A DNA stretch of 64,000 nucleotides from Streptococcus sanguinis (GCF_026781265.1 NZ_JAKUVC010000002.1:558001-622000); one strand, 5' to 3'. Positions 8,909 to 17,978 are shown, numbered from the stretch's first letter. The notes: generated from the sequence alone by a model not told the origin. Translations and numbers: made by a program.

Positions 8909-9763
8909 TTACTGTTTCTTTTCTTGCTTGTAAAACTCTTTTAAGGCATCCTGCCAAGTCGGAATGACAAAGCCTGTAGCTTTAGCCTTGGTCAGACTCA
9001 TAGTTGAGTTGAAAGGCCTCTTAGCCTTGGCCGGGAACTTGCTGGAATCAACAGGCTGGACTTCCACATCCGTATCTTTGAGAATTTCCACTGCAAATTC
9101 ATACCATGTCGTGTCCTCTGCCGCATCATTAGACAGATGGTAATAACCAAATTCCTTTTGATTTTCCGCCAGATGAGTCATAAATTCAGCCAGCGTACGA
9201 GTCCAAGTCGGACGGCCATGTTGGTCATTGACTACAGTCAGAGTTTTGTGCGTCTTGGCAAGATTTTGCATGGTAAAGACAAAGTTTTTACCGTAGTTAC
9301 CAAAGACCCAGGCAGCACGGATTATATAGAAACGGCTGGAATATTTCTCAACCAGCTCCTCACCCATGCGCTTGGTACGGCCATACTCAGTCTGCGGATC
9401 CGGCCGATCGTCTACTTCCCATTCCTCTCCGACAGGCTTTTGGCCGTCAAAGACATAGTCTGTCGAGATGTAGACCAAGGTTGCTCCGTGTGCTTCTGCT
9501 GCTTTTGCCACATTTTCGGTACCGGTCACATTGATGGCATAATCCAGCTCTTTTCCTTCGTCCTCAGCCGCATCAACAGCGGTATAGGCTGCGCAGTGAT
9601 AGACCAAGCTTGGCTTGACCTCCGCAAAGACCTTGTCCACCATTTGGGCATTGGTAATATCCATTTCTGCCACATCAACAGCCACATACTCCTCATTGCG
9701 CTCATCCAAAAGATAGCGAAGCTCTGTACCCAACTGTCCATTCGCACCTGTAATTAAAATCAT
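8909..9763 (-). CDS. rmlD: dTDP-4-dehydrorhamnose reductase
   Basis: This 284-residue short-chain reductase catalyses the last step of dTDP-L-rhamnose synthesis, supplying rhamnose for the rhamnan backbone of the streptococcal wall polysaccharide. The NAD(P)-binding motif GANGQLGTEL is at residues 6-15, HCAAYTAVDAAE and STDYVFDG follow, and the catalytic YxxxK is in YGRTKRMGEE. Length and motifs are ordinary for RmlD (RfbD). A polyprenyl-phosphate glycosyltransferase gene lies directly upstream but is separated by a terminator and a probable -10, so the two may be transcribed apart. Confidence 0.95.
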   Translation of the reverse strand: MILITGANGQLGTELRYLLDERNEEYVAVDVAEMDITNAQMVDKVFAEVKPSLVYHCAAYTAVDAAEDEGKELDYAINVTGTENVAKAAEAHGATLVYISTDYVFDGQKPVGEEWEVDDRPDPQTEYGRTKRMGEELVEKYSSRFYIIRAAWVFGNYGKNFVFTMQNLAKTHKTLTVVNDQHGRPTWTRTLAEFMTHLAENQKEFGYYHLSNDAAEDTTWYEFAVEILKDTDVEVQPVDSSKFPAKAKRPFNSTMSLTKAKATGFVIPTWQDALKEFYKQEKKQ

Positions 9764-9801
9764 TTGTCTTTCCTTTCACATCATAAACATTTAATGAGTT
9801 T

Positions 9802-9832
9802 ATTATAACAAAAAAAGCAGAAAAAATCTGCT
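9802..9832 (-). terminator. glycosyltransferase terminator and probable rmlD -10
   Basis: AGCAGA (9816-9821) and TCTGCT (9827-9832) form a stem followed on the - strand by TTTTTTTG. TATAAT (plus-strand ATTATA, 9802-9807) lies immediately after it and could be the -10 of rmlD; no good -35 is visible. Confidence 0.5.
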
Positions 9833-9835
9833 ATA

Positions 9836-10762
9836 TTACTTACTCTTCTCTTTAATCACATAAATCGGGCGTTTCTTGGTTTCCATGAAGATTTTGCCGA
9901 TGTATTTACCTAGGATACCGATGGTCAGCAGCTGGAAGCCTCCGATAAGGAGAATGACGGTCATAAGGGACGGCCAGCCCGATGTCGGGTCACCAAAAAC
10001 CAAGGTGCGGATAATAATCACCGCCATCAGGATGAAGGCTAAAATCCAAGACAGGATACCTCCTAAAAAGGCGATGTTGAGCGGCGCATCAGAGAAATTG
10101 ACGATGCCTTCTAAAGAATAGTTGAAAAGAGACCAGAAATTCCAAGAGGTCTTGCCAGCAACTCGTTCAACATTTTTGTATTCCAAGTACTCGGTATTGA
10201 AGCCAACCCAGGCAAAAATTCCCTTGGAGAAGCGATTGTACTCTGAAACTTCCAGAATGGCTGCTACCATCTGGCGGCGCATCAGTCGGAAGTCACGCGC
10301 ACCATCTACCATCTCTACCTGACTAATCTTGTTAATCAGCTTATAGAACAAATTGGCAAAAAAGCTTCGGATTGGCGGCTCTCCCTCGCGAGTAGTGCGG
10401 CGAGTTCCCACGCAGTCCAGCTCAGGATTCGTGTCCAGCATGGCCTTCATCTCAATCAGGAGCTCGGGTGGATCCTGCAAATCTACATCCATTACCGTCA
10501 CCAAATCCCCACTAGCCTCTTGCAAACCAGCATAGAGGGCTGCTTCTTTTCCGAAATTACGAGAAAAGGACAGATAGTGCACGTCAGGACAACGGCTACT
10601 GAGCTCACGCAAAACAGCCAAGGTCCGGTCCGTCGATCCGTCATTGACAAAAATATATTCGAACTGGTCACGGATTTGATATTTCACCGCTTCCATGGCT
10701 TCATGAAACAGAGGAATAGACTCTTCTTCATTGAAGCACGGAACAATCACTGAAATTGTCAT
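9836..10762 (-). CDS. GT2 polyprenyl-phosphate glycosyltransferase (GtrB/CsbB type)
   Basis: This 308-residue membrane glycosyltransferase has an N-terminal GT2 domain: VIVPCFNEEESIP at the start, VNDGSTDRT, and the metal/catalytic motif MDVDLQDPPE. Two transmembrane helices lie near the C terminus (about 228-255 and 266-290), followed by a basic tail. That arrangement marks enzymes that load a sugar, often glucose, from a nucleotide sugar onto undecaprenyl phosphate for side-chain decoration of wall polysaccharides. The neighbour rmlD makes the rhamnose precursor, which supports a role in decorating rhamnan, but the sugar cannot be told from sequence. Confidence 0.82.
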   Translation of the reverse strand: MTISVIVPCFNEEESIPLFHEAMEAVKYQIRDQFEYIFVNDGSTDRTLAVLRELSSRCPDVHYLSFSRNFGKEAALYAGLQEASGDLVTVMDVDLQDPPELLIEMKAMLDTNPELDCVGTRRTTREGEPPIRSFFANLFYKLINKISQVEMVDGARDFRLMRRQMVAAILEVSEYNRFSKGIFAWVGFNTEYLEYKNVERVAGKTSWNFWSLFNYSLEGIVNFSDAPLNIAFLGGILSWILAFILMAVIIIRTLVFGDPTSGWPSLMTVILLIGGFQLLTIGILGKYIGKIFMETKKRPIYVIKEKSK

Positions 10763-10803
10763 TTTGATTACCTGCTATTTTTTAATATCTCTCATTATAA
10801 CAA

Positions 10804-10827
10804 AAAACTAGGCGAAAACCTAGTTTT
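10804..10827 (-). terminator. metY terminator
   Basis: AAAACTAGG and CCTAGTTTT form a perfect stem with a 6-nt loop. On the - strand it is followed by TTTTTTG, downstream of the sulfhydrylase stop. Confidence 0.65.
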
Positions 10828-10860
10828 ATTCTTATTTGCTCTGTCTAGAGGCCTTGAAAA

Positions 10861-12141
10861 TTAGATAGATTCCAAGGCGATTCTCAAATCCTCAATCAAG
10901 TCATCCACATTTTCCAGGCCGATAGAGAGACGGATTTGATTTGGTGTAATGCCTGCTGCCAGCTGATCTTCTGGCGACATCTGACCATGAGTCGTCGTAG
11001 CTGGATGGACAACCAGGGACTTAGCATCTGCTACATTGGCCAAGTCAGAGAAAATCTCTAGGCTGTCAATAACCTTACGAGCTTCTTTCTCACAACCTTT
11101 GACATTAAAGGTAAAGATAGAGCCTACGCCTTTAGGGAAATATTTTTCTACCAAAGCATGATAAGGACTGTCAGCAAGCTTTGGATAATTGACCTGCTCA
11201 ACCTTGGGATGTCCTGCTAGGAAATCAACAATCTTCTCTGCATTGGACACATGGCGTTCTACACGCAAAGAGAGAGTTTCCAACCCCTGTAAGAAGAGAA
11301 AGGCATTGAAGGGAGACATAGCTGCGCCCGTATCGCGCAAGAGCTGGGTCCGGACTGCAGTGACAAAAGCTGCTGCTCCGACATCGCGCGTATAACTGAT
11401 ATCATGATAGCTTGGATCTGGATCTACAAACTGCGGAAACTTGCCAGAAGCTTCCCAGTCAAACTTGCCGCTATCTACGATGACACCACCAATACTGGTT
11501 CCGTGACCACCGATAAACTTGGTCGCAGAATGTACTGCAATGTCCACTCCATGAGAAAAAACATTGATCAGATAAGGTGTTGCAAAGGTATTGTCGGAAA
11601 TAAACGGAATCTTGTGGGCATGAACCAGCTCTGCCAAAGCTTCGAAGTCAGGAATATTAATCAGAGGATTGCCCAAGCTTTCAATCAGAACTAACTTTGT
11701 ATTGTCCTGAATGGCTGCTTCTACTTCAGCTAGATTTTCAATATCCACAAAAGTCGTGGTAATGCCATAGCGAGGCAGGGTTTCCTTGAGCAGATTAAAT
11801 GTGCCGCCGTAGATGGTGGAGGCTGCCACTACATGGTCGCCAGCATGCGCCAAAGCTAGAATGGTGTAGGTAAGGGCCGCCATACCAGAAGCTGTTGCTA
11901 GAGCTCCGACTCCACCCTCCAAAGCCGCAATCCGCTCCTCAAAAGCAGACAGGGTCGGATTGGTAATCCGAGTGTAGATATTGCCAGGCTTGCGTAGGGC
12001 AAAAAGATCTTCTCCCTCCTGAGTATCATCAAACACATAGGAAGTTGTCTGGTAAATAGGCAGAGCCCGCGACTTAGTTGTCGGGTCAACTGTCTGTCCG
12101 GCATGAAGCTGCAGGGTTTCAAATTTAAATTCACGTGTCAT
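10861..12141 (-). CDS. metY: O-acetylhomoserine aminocarboxypropyltransferase (sulfhydrylase)
   Basis: This 426-residue PLP enzyme of the Cys/Met metabolism family makes homocysteine directly from O-acetylhomoserine and sulfide; some members also act on O-acetylserine. It opens with FETLQLHAGQTVDP, carries the TRITNPT motif, the glycine-rich GVGALATASGMAA, and the PLP lysine K208 in HSATKFIGGHGTSIGG. The length of about 425 residues is typical of MetY/CysD-type sulfhydrylases rather than the shorter cystathionine gamma-synthase (about 380). It is monocistronic, with a terminator just downstream. Confidence 0.92.
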   Translation of the reverse strand: MTREFKFETLQLHAGQTVDPTTKSRALPIYQTTSYVFDDTQEGEDLFALRKPGNIYTRITNPTLSAFEERIAALEGGVGALATASGMAALTYTILALAHAGDHVVAASTIYGGTFNLLKETLPRYGITTTFVDIENLAEVEAAIQDNTKLVLIESLGNPLINIPDFEALAELVHAHKIPFISDNTFATPYLINVFSHGVDIAVHSATKFIGGHGTSIGGVIVDSGKFDWEASGKFPQFVDPDPSYHDISYTRDVGAAAFVTAVRTQLLRDTGAAMSPFNAFLFLQGLETLSLRVERHVSNAEKIVDFLAGHPKVEQVNYPKLADSPYHALVEKYFPKGVGSIFTFNVKGCEKEARKVIDSLEIFSDLANVADAKSLVVHPATTTHGQMSPEDQLAAGITPNQIRLSIGLENVDDLIEDLRIALESI

Positions 12142-12226
12142 AAGGTCACCTCACTATAGTTATGTGATAAGTCTACCACTAAACGCCCCGCTTGACTAAT
12201 AGAATTTCCTTATCAAAAGAAATAAA

Positions 12227-12251
12227 GAGAAGCTATATCTTATAGCTTCTC
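12227..12251 (-). terminator. pcrA-Nudix operon terminator
   Basis: GAGAAGCTATA pairs perfectly with TATAGCTTCTC around a 3-nt loop. The stem begins inside the last codons of the Nudix gene, and TTTATTTCTTTT follows on the - strand. Confidence 0.65.
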
Positions 12252-12638
12252 GGTTATAATCTCAAAAGTCGCCTGATTGCTGGTCCAGTACAACTGCGAC
12301 GAAACTTTGTCTAAAGCTACCCACTGAGCTCCCACATGCTCATCAGAAATCTGGATTTCCTTCCGTTCAGTCAGGACTAGAAAAAGATTCTTGTGGATGG
12401 TCAGATTTTCATCAATCTTTACCGTAAAATCTCCAAGACTAGTCAGATTTGAACAAGCTAAGAGCAAGCCGGTCTCCTCTTTTATTTCACGAAGGCAGGC
12501 TTCTTCTGGACTCTCACCGCTCTCAATCCCACCAGTAATGGGCTGCCAAAAGGAAACTTTCTCATCCTCAACTCTCAAAAGCAAGATTTCTCCATCCTCT
12601 GGATGATAGATCCAGGCTTCAATCGAATGCCTCATCAT
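12240..12638 (-). CDS. Nudix hydrolase
   Basis: This 132-residue Nudix protein hydrolyses a nucleoside diphosphate linked to some other moiety. A complete Nudix box lies at about residues 37-59, starting GGIESGESPEEAC and ending REIKEETGL, with all metal-binding glutamates present. The start ATG overlaps the end of pcrA by 4 nt, so translation is probably coupled and the two form an operon. The substrate is not evident; some Nudix proteins clean up oxidised nucleotides, which would suit a repair-helicase neighbour, but that is inference. Confidence 0.85.
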   Translation of the reverse strand: MMRHSIEAWIYHPEDGEILLLRVEDEKVSFWQPITGGIESGESPEEACLREIKEETGLLLACSNLTSLGDFTVKIDENLTIHKNLFLVLTERKEIQISDEHVGAQWVALDKVSSQLYWTSNQATFEIITEKL

Positions 12639-14923
12639 GATTTTTTCTCAATCGGTGCTATGCTGGCCAGCACTTTCTTCAGACCGACTTCTGGGAAATT
12701 AATCTTAAGCTCTTGACTATTTCCACTGCCAGAGACTGCCAGAACTGTCCCATCGCCCCATTTCTTATGGTGGGCAATATCTCCGATAGCCCAAGCAACT
12801 TCCGGCTTAGATGGCTGGTTCTGACTGCTCTTTCCAAAAGGCAGACTGCCTGTAGAAATGGAACTTGGTGCCGCTTGACGTTTACGCTCTTGTAGAGCCT
12901 GAGCCAGACTCATACCCTGACCGAACTGACTAGTATCGCTATTGGTATAACTGACCTTAAAGGAGCTGTTTGCTGGCCGAGCCAGTCCCTGATAGTCAAG
13001 CAAGTCTGAGCTGATTTCTCTCAGGAAGCGAGTGGGTTGATTATAGTTGGTTTTACCATAAAGCATACGGGAATTGGCATTGGTCAGATAGAGAATCTTT
13101 TCTGCTCGGGTGATACCGACATAGGCCAGACGCCGCTCCTCCTCCAGCTCATCCTCATCTTCAGATGCCCGACTTAGAGGGAAGACATTTTCCTCCATAC
13201 CAACCAGAAAGACGACCGGAAATTCCAATCCCTTGGCCGCGTGAAGGGTCATCAAAGTCACTTCAGAACTCTCCGTATCTCCGTCATCTGTGTCTGCAAT
13301 CAAGGCTAAGTCATTGAGAAAACGGCTGAGCTTATCAAGGCCAGTCTCATCAGCAGGATTGTCTGGATTTTCATCAAAGTTCTTGGTTACAGACAGGAAT
13401 TCTTCGATATTTTCAATCCGTGCTTGGCTTTCCAGGGTTGCCTGGGCAGCCAAGACTGTAGCATACCCCGTCTTTTCCAGGACAGCTTCTACCAGCTCAG
13501 TCAGGGTATAGTCATCCAAGCGCTCCCGCAAATCCAGAAGCATATTGGCAAAATCATAGACCGCCTGAGCCGCCTTGCCCTTGACCTGCGACAGCAGGAT
13601 ATTGGCCGACGCATCTAGCAAAGAGATTTCCTGACTGGCCGCAAAATTTCGAATCTTATCAACAGTACCAGGTCCAACACCCCGCTTGGGCTCATTAACC
13701 ACGCGCTCATAGCTGATATTATCGCTAGGATTGGCGATGAGGTTGAGATAAGAAATAACATCGCGGATTTCCTTGCGGCTGTAGAACTTGGTTCCACCGA
13801 CCATGGTATAGGGAATATTGGATTTGAGCAGAGCTTCCTCCACCGTCCGTGACTGGGCATTGGTCCGGTAAAGAACCGCAAAATCTTTATGACTGTATCC
13901 TTCTCGGCTCAGCTGATCAATAGTCCGAGCGACAAAGAGAGCCTCGTCCTGCTCGTCATTAGCCCGATAGTAAACAATTTCCTCACCGTCTTCGTTTTGA
14001 GTCCAGAGATTTTTAGGACGGCGGTTGCGGTTGTTTCGGATGACTTCATTAGCCGCTTGAAGGATGGTCTTGGTGGAACGATAGTTTTCCTCAAGCAGAA
14101 CTACCTTAGCTTCTGGATAATCCTTTTCAAAGTCCAGGATATTCTGCATGTCGGCTCCCCTCCAGCCATAGATAGACTGGTCAGCATCCCCGACCACACA
14201 GATATTCTTAAAGCGAGAAGCCAAGAGCTTGACTAGCTGGTACTGGGCATGGTTGGTATCCTGATACTCATCTACATGGATGTACTGGTAACGTTGCTGG
14301 TAGTAGGTCAGGACATCAGGATTTTGATCAAAAAGTCGTAAAGTTAGCATAATCAAATCGTCAAAGTCCATAGCCTCAGACTGGCGTAATTCCTTTTGAT
14401 AGGCCATGTAACACTTAGCCACAATCTGAGTATACATATCACCTGCCATATTCTCATAGGCCACCTCGTCAATCAGGTCGTTCTTAGCATTGGAAATGGT
14501 CCCCAGAATGGCGCGCTCATTCCACTTTTTAGGATCCAAATTGAGACTTTTGAGAATTCGCTTCATCAGAGTCCGCTGTTCGCCCGGATCAACAATGGTA
14601 AAGTTGTGGTTGTAGCCAATATGATCTGCTTCTCGCCGCAGGATGCGCACACACATGGAGTGGAAGGTGGCAATTAAGCAGTCTTGGGCCTCCGTTTTAA
14701 GTTTTTCAGCCCGTTCTCTCATCTCCCTCGCCGCCTTATTGGTAAAGGTAATAGCTAAGATATTCCAAGGATTGACCATCTTCTCATCAATCAAATAGGC
14801 AATACGGTGGGTCAGGACACGGGTCTTACCCGAACCAGCTCCCGCCATTATCAGCAAAGGCCCTTCTGTTGTCTGAACCGCCTCAGCCTGACGGTCATTC
14901 ATACCGTTTAATAAAGGATGCAT
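12635..14923 (-). CDS. pcrA: ATP-dependent DNA helicase PcrA (UvrD/Rep family)
   Basis: This 762-residue superfamily 1 helicase works in nucleotide excision repair, removal of recombinase filaments and plasmid rolling-circle replication. Motifs seen are MNDRQAEAV (Q motif), Walker A MAGAGSGKT with K33, TFTNKAARE (Ia), VDEYQDTN (II), GDADQSIYGWRGAD (III), the LEENYRS region (IV), TLHAAKGLEFP (V) and EEERRLAYVGITRA (VI). The C-terminal segment ending AIGDIAHHKKWGDGTVLAV resembles the PcrA tail that contacts RNA polymerase. It overlaps the downstream Nudix gene by 4 nt. Confidence 0.97.
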   Translation of the reverse strand: MHPLLNGMNDRQAEAVQTTEGPLLIMAGAGSGKTRVLTHRIAYLIDEKMVNPWNILAITFTNKAAREMRERAEKLKTEAQDCLIATFHSMCVRILRREADHIGYNHNFTIVDPGEQRTLMKRILKSLNLDPKKWNERAILGTISNAKNDLIDEVAYENMAGDMYTQIVAKCYMAYQKELRQSEAMDFDDLIMLTLRLFDQNPDVLTYYQQRYQYIHVDEYQDTNHAQYQLVKLLASRFKNICVVGDADQSIYGWRGADMQNILDFEKDYPEAKVVLLEENYRSTKTILQAANEVIRNNRNRRPKNLWTQNEDGEEIVYYRANDEQDEALFVARTIDQLSREGYSHKDFAVLYRTNAQSRTVEEALLKSNIPYTMVGGTKFYSRKEIRDVISYLNLIANPSDNISYERVVNEPKRGVGPGTVDKIRNFAASQEISLLDASANILLSQVKGKAAQAVYDFANMLLDLRERLDDYTLTELVEAVLEKTGYATVLAAQATLESQARIENIEEFLSVTKNFDENPDNPADETGLDKLSRFLNDLALIADTDDGDTESSEVTLMTLHAAKGLEFPVVFLVGMEENVFPLSRASEDEDELEEERRLAYVGITRAEKILYLTNANSRMLYGKTNYNQPTRFLREISSDLLDYQGLARPANSSFKVSYTNSDTSQFGQGMSLAQALQERKRQAAPSSISTGSLPFGKSSQNQPSKPEVAWAIGDIAHHKKWGDGTVLAVSGSGNSQELKINFPEVGLKKVLASIAPIEKKS

Positions 14924-15059
14924 GTTTCTTCCTCTTTCAAAGTCAATGCTACTATTATAACAAAAATCCTTATGAAGCTAAACCAGAAAGAAGAGGAATT
15001 CCTGATTTTAGATTAGATTTTTGGCAAAGTCATTTAAGCCGCCATAAGCCCGACGGAAA

Positions 15060-15088
15060 TTGAAAATCAGGCCTATTTTTGCTATAAT
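15060..15088 (+). promoter_or_regulatory. mntE promoter
   Basis: TTGAAA (15060-15065), a 17-nt spacer and TATAAT (15083-15088), with TGC just before the -10 (extended -10). The leader before the ATG at 15182 is about 85 nt. I looked for a yybP-ykoY manganese riboswitch in it and saw none. Confidence 0.75.
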
Positions 15089-15181
15089 ATGCCCATATGA
15101 GACTTAGAATATCTTTCCAGAAATAACTTTTTCGCATATCTCTTTTCCATTCTGCTGCCCCACTTAGAAAGAAAGGCTGTC

Positions 15182-16378
15182 ATGAAAAATCCTAGTAACA
15201 ATCTGAAACTAGCGGAGAGAGGAGCCATCCTTTCCATCACTACCTATCTGATTCTCTCAGCGGTCAAGATTATCGCAGGCTCTACCCTCCAGTCCTCCAG
15301 TCTGACGGCCGATGGCTTCAACAACGTCTCTGATATCGTGGCTAATATCGCCGTTTTAATCGGCCTGCGTATGGCTAGAAAACCAGCCGACCGTGACCAT
15401 CGCTTCGGCCACTGGAAGATAGAAGATTTGGCCAGTCTCATCACATCTTTCATCATGTTTTTCTTTGGATTTGATGTCTTGATTGAGACCATTCAGAAGA
15501 TCATCTCCAACCAAGAGACTAAGATTGACCCAGTTGGCGCCGTGGTCGGAATCATCTCGGCAATCATTATGTTGGTTGTTTATTTTTACAATAAAACACT
15601 GGCTAAAAAAGCTCACTCCAAGGCTCTGGATGCCGCAGCCAAGGACAACTTGTCAGACGCTGTCACTTCTATCGGAACTTCAGTCGCTATCATTGCCAGC
15701 GCCTTTAACTTTCCAATCGTTGATAAGCTAGCAGCCATTATCATTACCTTCTTTATCCTCAAGACTGCCTATGACATCTTTATGGAATCTTCCTTCAGCC
15801 TGTCCGACGGATTTGATGAAAGCCTGCTCCAAGACTATAAGCAAGCTATCCTGGAAATTCCTAAAATCACTCAGGTTAAATCCCAGCGAGGCCGGACCTA
15901 TGGCAGTAATATCTATCTAGATATTATTCTTGAAATGAATCCAGACCTTTCTGTCTATGAGAGTCATGAGATTGCGGACCAGGTTGAGGATATGTTGATG
16001 GAGCGCTTCGGGGTCTTTGACATTGACATTCATATCGAGCCCGCTCCCATTCCTGAAGATGAGAGATTGGAAAATCTTTATCCAAACCTACTCATGCGTG
16101 AGCAGCTCGTGGACCAAGGCAGCCAACTGGATACGCTTCTGTCCGCCGAATTTCTCTATATTTCCCAAGATGGCCGACAGCTCAACAAGGCTGAATTTCA
16201 GGCAGAAAGAGCCTCAAAAACACCTATCAAAAACTTTGAACTCCTCTCTGTCAGCCAGAAAACCAAGCTCATCCGCTATGAAATGGACGGTGTTATCCAT
16301 ACCAGCCTCTGGCGCCGCCACGAAGTATGGCAAAACATCTTTCACCAAGAGACACGAAAAAACCAGTCTGATGATTAA
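15182..16378 (+). CDS. mntE: cation diffusion facilitator, manganese exporter MntE
   Basis: This 398-residue CDF transporter has about six membrane helices in residues 15-210, metal-site signatures in ADGFNNVSD (D44 to D51) and a second set in AAKDNLSDAVTS, and HRFGHWKIEDLASL between them. A cytoplasmic CDF domain follows (about 210-290, VHIEPAP-like segment IDIHIEPAPIPEDE). An extra C-terminal domain of about 100 residues (290-398) is characteristic of the streptococcal MntE group. It exports Mn(II) by proton antiport. The sequence closely resembles pneumococcal MntE as I remember it. It has its own strong promoter and a terminator at its end. Confidence 0.88.
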   Translation: MKNPSNNLKLAERGAILSITTYLILSAVKIIAGSTLQSSSLTADGFNNVSDIVANIAVLIGLRMARKPADRDHRFGHWKIEDLASLITSFIMFFFGFDVLIETIQKIISNQETKIDPVGAVVGIISAIIMLVVYFYNKTLAKKAHSKALDAAAKDNLSDAVTSIGTSVAIIASAFNFPIVDKLAAIIITFFILKTAYDIFMESSFSLSDGFDESLLQDYKQAILEIPKITQVKSQRGRTYGSNIYLDIILEMNPDLSVYESHEIADQVEDMLMERFGVFDIDIHIEPAPIPEDERLENLYPNLLMREQLVDQGSQLDTLLSAEFLYISQDGRQLNKAEFQAERASKTPIKNFELLSVSQKTKLIRYEMDGVIHTSLWRRHEVWQNIFHQETRKNQSDD

Positions 16379-16398
16379 GTCAGTCTGGCTTTTTCTTT
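16363..16398 (+). terminator. mntE terminator (bidirectional)
   Basis: CCAGTCTGA (16363-16371) pairs with TCAGTCTGG (16380-16388) with one T-T mismatch. TTTTTCTTT follows on the + strand and an A run precedes, so it may also end the convergent lipoprotein gene. It overlaps the last codons of mntE. Confidence 0.65.
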
Positions 16399-16410
16399 GC
16401 AACACACCAT

Positions 16411-17153
16411 TCATTTCCCCGTATAATACATAACAGTAATGCTATCTAGACTTTGCAAATTTGTTGGATTCTCTTTAACTTTTAGGCCGTCTTTTTCAGA
16501 ATTGTCAGACAAATGATAGTCATCATAGCTATCATCTAGGTCGGTATAAATCTTTATCTTATCATTAACAAGTAAAGCAGCATATCTTGCCTGTCCAAAA
16601 GGCTTTCTTGAAATCTTTGTAAATTCAATTTTTTCAACATTTTCATAGTGATTCAGTAAAAATAAAGCCAGACCCTCTTCCTGATTGCGCACCTTTACTT
16701 TTTCCTCAGTCGTCAGCCAAGCATTTTCTCCAGAGTAAATAACATCCGTCTCACCCGTATCTTTAAAATTTGTGACCTTCTCTTTCTTTTTCAGACGAAA
16801 AGTCAATTCTGTCGAATCAGTGTGAGAACTATCATTTATATTATAGTTTTCATCTTTTGAGTCCAAAGAAACATGTGGGATATAACTGGTGTCATTTACT
16901 ATGAGACTAACGGAATCCCTTTCCATAAATTTCCCTTGGAAAATTCATCAAATTCAATTTTTTGAACATCTTCATAATGATTAATGATATAAAGTGAAAG
17001 CTTTTGCTCTTTCTTATGAAGCTCAGTCATTTCTGTATCTGACATCCATATTTTTTCACCATCTCTATTCACTATACTGCTGCATGCTGTCAAAAAACCT
17101 AGAGCCAGTATAGCAAAAAATAATAATTTCTTCTTTCTTGACTTCAAGAGCAT
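16411..17153 (-). pseudogene. two-lobed lipoprotein, frameshifted
   Basis: The start at 17153 gives a lipoprotein signal peptide with lipobox LTAC (Cys24), but the frame stops after 84 residues near 16899. A second frame of 171 residues continues the same protein. The joint can be read as FSKG then KFMERDSVSLIVNDTSY, needing one extra base in the GGGAAATTTATGG stretch at about 16921-16937. The halves are homologous: KIWMSDTE...LYIINHYEDVQKIEF in the first matches NAWLTTEE...LFLLNHYENVEKIEF in the second, and SLIVNDTSYI matches ALLVNDKIKI. The original was thus an internally duplicated lipoprotein of about 245 residues of unknown function. A sequencing error is possible. Confidence 0.7.
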
Positions 17154-17246
17154 TCTCCTTTAGCGGTCTTTTGATATTAGTATACCACATCAGGACAAGT
17201 ATCTTTATGTTTACTTGTAACTTTAAAGTTGATTTTCAAAGAAAAA

Positions 17247-17271
17247 AACCAAGGCTTGCCCTGCCTTGGTT
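17247..17271 (-). terminator. terminator of the signal-peptidase-like gene
   Basis: AACCAAGGC and GCCTTGGTT form a perfect 9-bp stem with a 7-nt loop, followed on the - strand by a run of Ts (plus-strand A run at 17242-17248). Confidence 0.7.
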
Positions 17272-17287
17272 GAAAATAGACTTCAAT

Positions 17288-17845
17288 TTACTTATTTTTT
17301 ATAAAACCAAATTCATTAAGAGGTGAGAGTCGGAACTCCACCACTCCCTTGATTTGACTGGCTTTTATGAGTCCAAATTCTCGGCTGTCCTTCGTATTTT
17401 CACGTCGGTCATTAAGAATCAGATAAGAATCTTTAGTAATTTTATCAGACTTTGAGTCTTTTAAATCCATAATAGAGAAATCATGAGTATAGTAACCCGA
17501 ACTTCCTGCTGAAGCCAAATATTTCTCGCGCATTTTCTCAATATATTCTTCCGACATGACCTGGCCGTTCAGGTAAAGGAGATCATCCATATAGGTTACC
17601 TGATCTTTTTCCTGGGCAATGACCCGGCCGACATAGTCTTTGCCGTCCACTTCATAGAGGACAAAATCCCCACGCTTGATGTCTTGCTTTCTTGTCGCCA
17701 AGACCAAGTCATTCTTTGCCAAATAAGCATTGCTGTCTTGCTCAGTCACGCGATAAGGCGTATAAATAAAAACTCTCAGACCTATAATGATGGCTGCTAG
17801 AACTGAAAAAATAATGACATTTCTTAATAAATCTCTCTTTAACAT
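17288..17845 (-). CDS. signal peptidase I-like protein lacking the Ser/Lys dyad (SipA-like)
   Basis: This 185-residue S26-family protein has one N-terminal membrane helix (about 8-28) and then recognisable boxes: RGDFVLYE, YVGRVIA, YLNGQ and the late ILNDRRENTKDSREFG (box E, normally GDNR..S.DSR). Aligned without gaps to a normal streptococcal LepB (RVEGHSMDPTLADGE against RVTEQDSNAYLAKND), the catalytic Ser falls on D37 and the SM.PT motif is absent. In box D the catalytic Lys (VKRVIG) is G73. The same Asp/Gly replacement is known in SipA of S. pyogenes, an inactive signal peptidase needed for pilus assembly. It is therefore probably not a peptidase but a chaperone-like relative; automatic annotation would call it lepB. 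Confidence 0.8.
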   Translation of the reverse strand: MLKRDLLRNVIIFSVLAAIIIGLRVFIYTPYRVTEQDSNAYLAKNDLVLATRKQDIKRGDFVLYEVDGKDYVGRVIAQEKDQVTYMDDLLYLNGQVMSEEYIEKMREKYLASAGSSGYYTHDFSIMDLKDSKSDKITKDSYLILNDRRENTKDSREFGLIKASQIKGVVEFRLSPLNEFGFIKNK

Positions 17846-17978
17846 CTGTCTCTCCCATCTCTTTTATACCATTATATCATTTTTCGACAAAATAGACAAA
17901 GGGACAATCTTATTTCAAAAATCAATTCACAAACTAGCCCTTCCTCTCAAATAAAATAAGTGGCATCACATAGACAAG

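Noticed and set aside
15089-15181. Possible manganese riboswitch (yybP-ykoY) in the mntE leader.
   Set aside because: The leader is only about 85-90 nt and lacks the conserved GGGGAGTA-type elements; no credible aptamer could be drawn.
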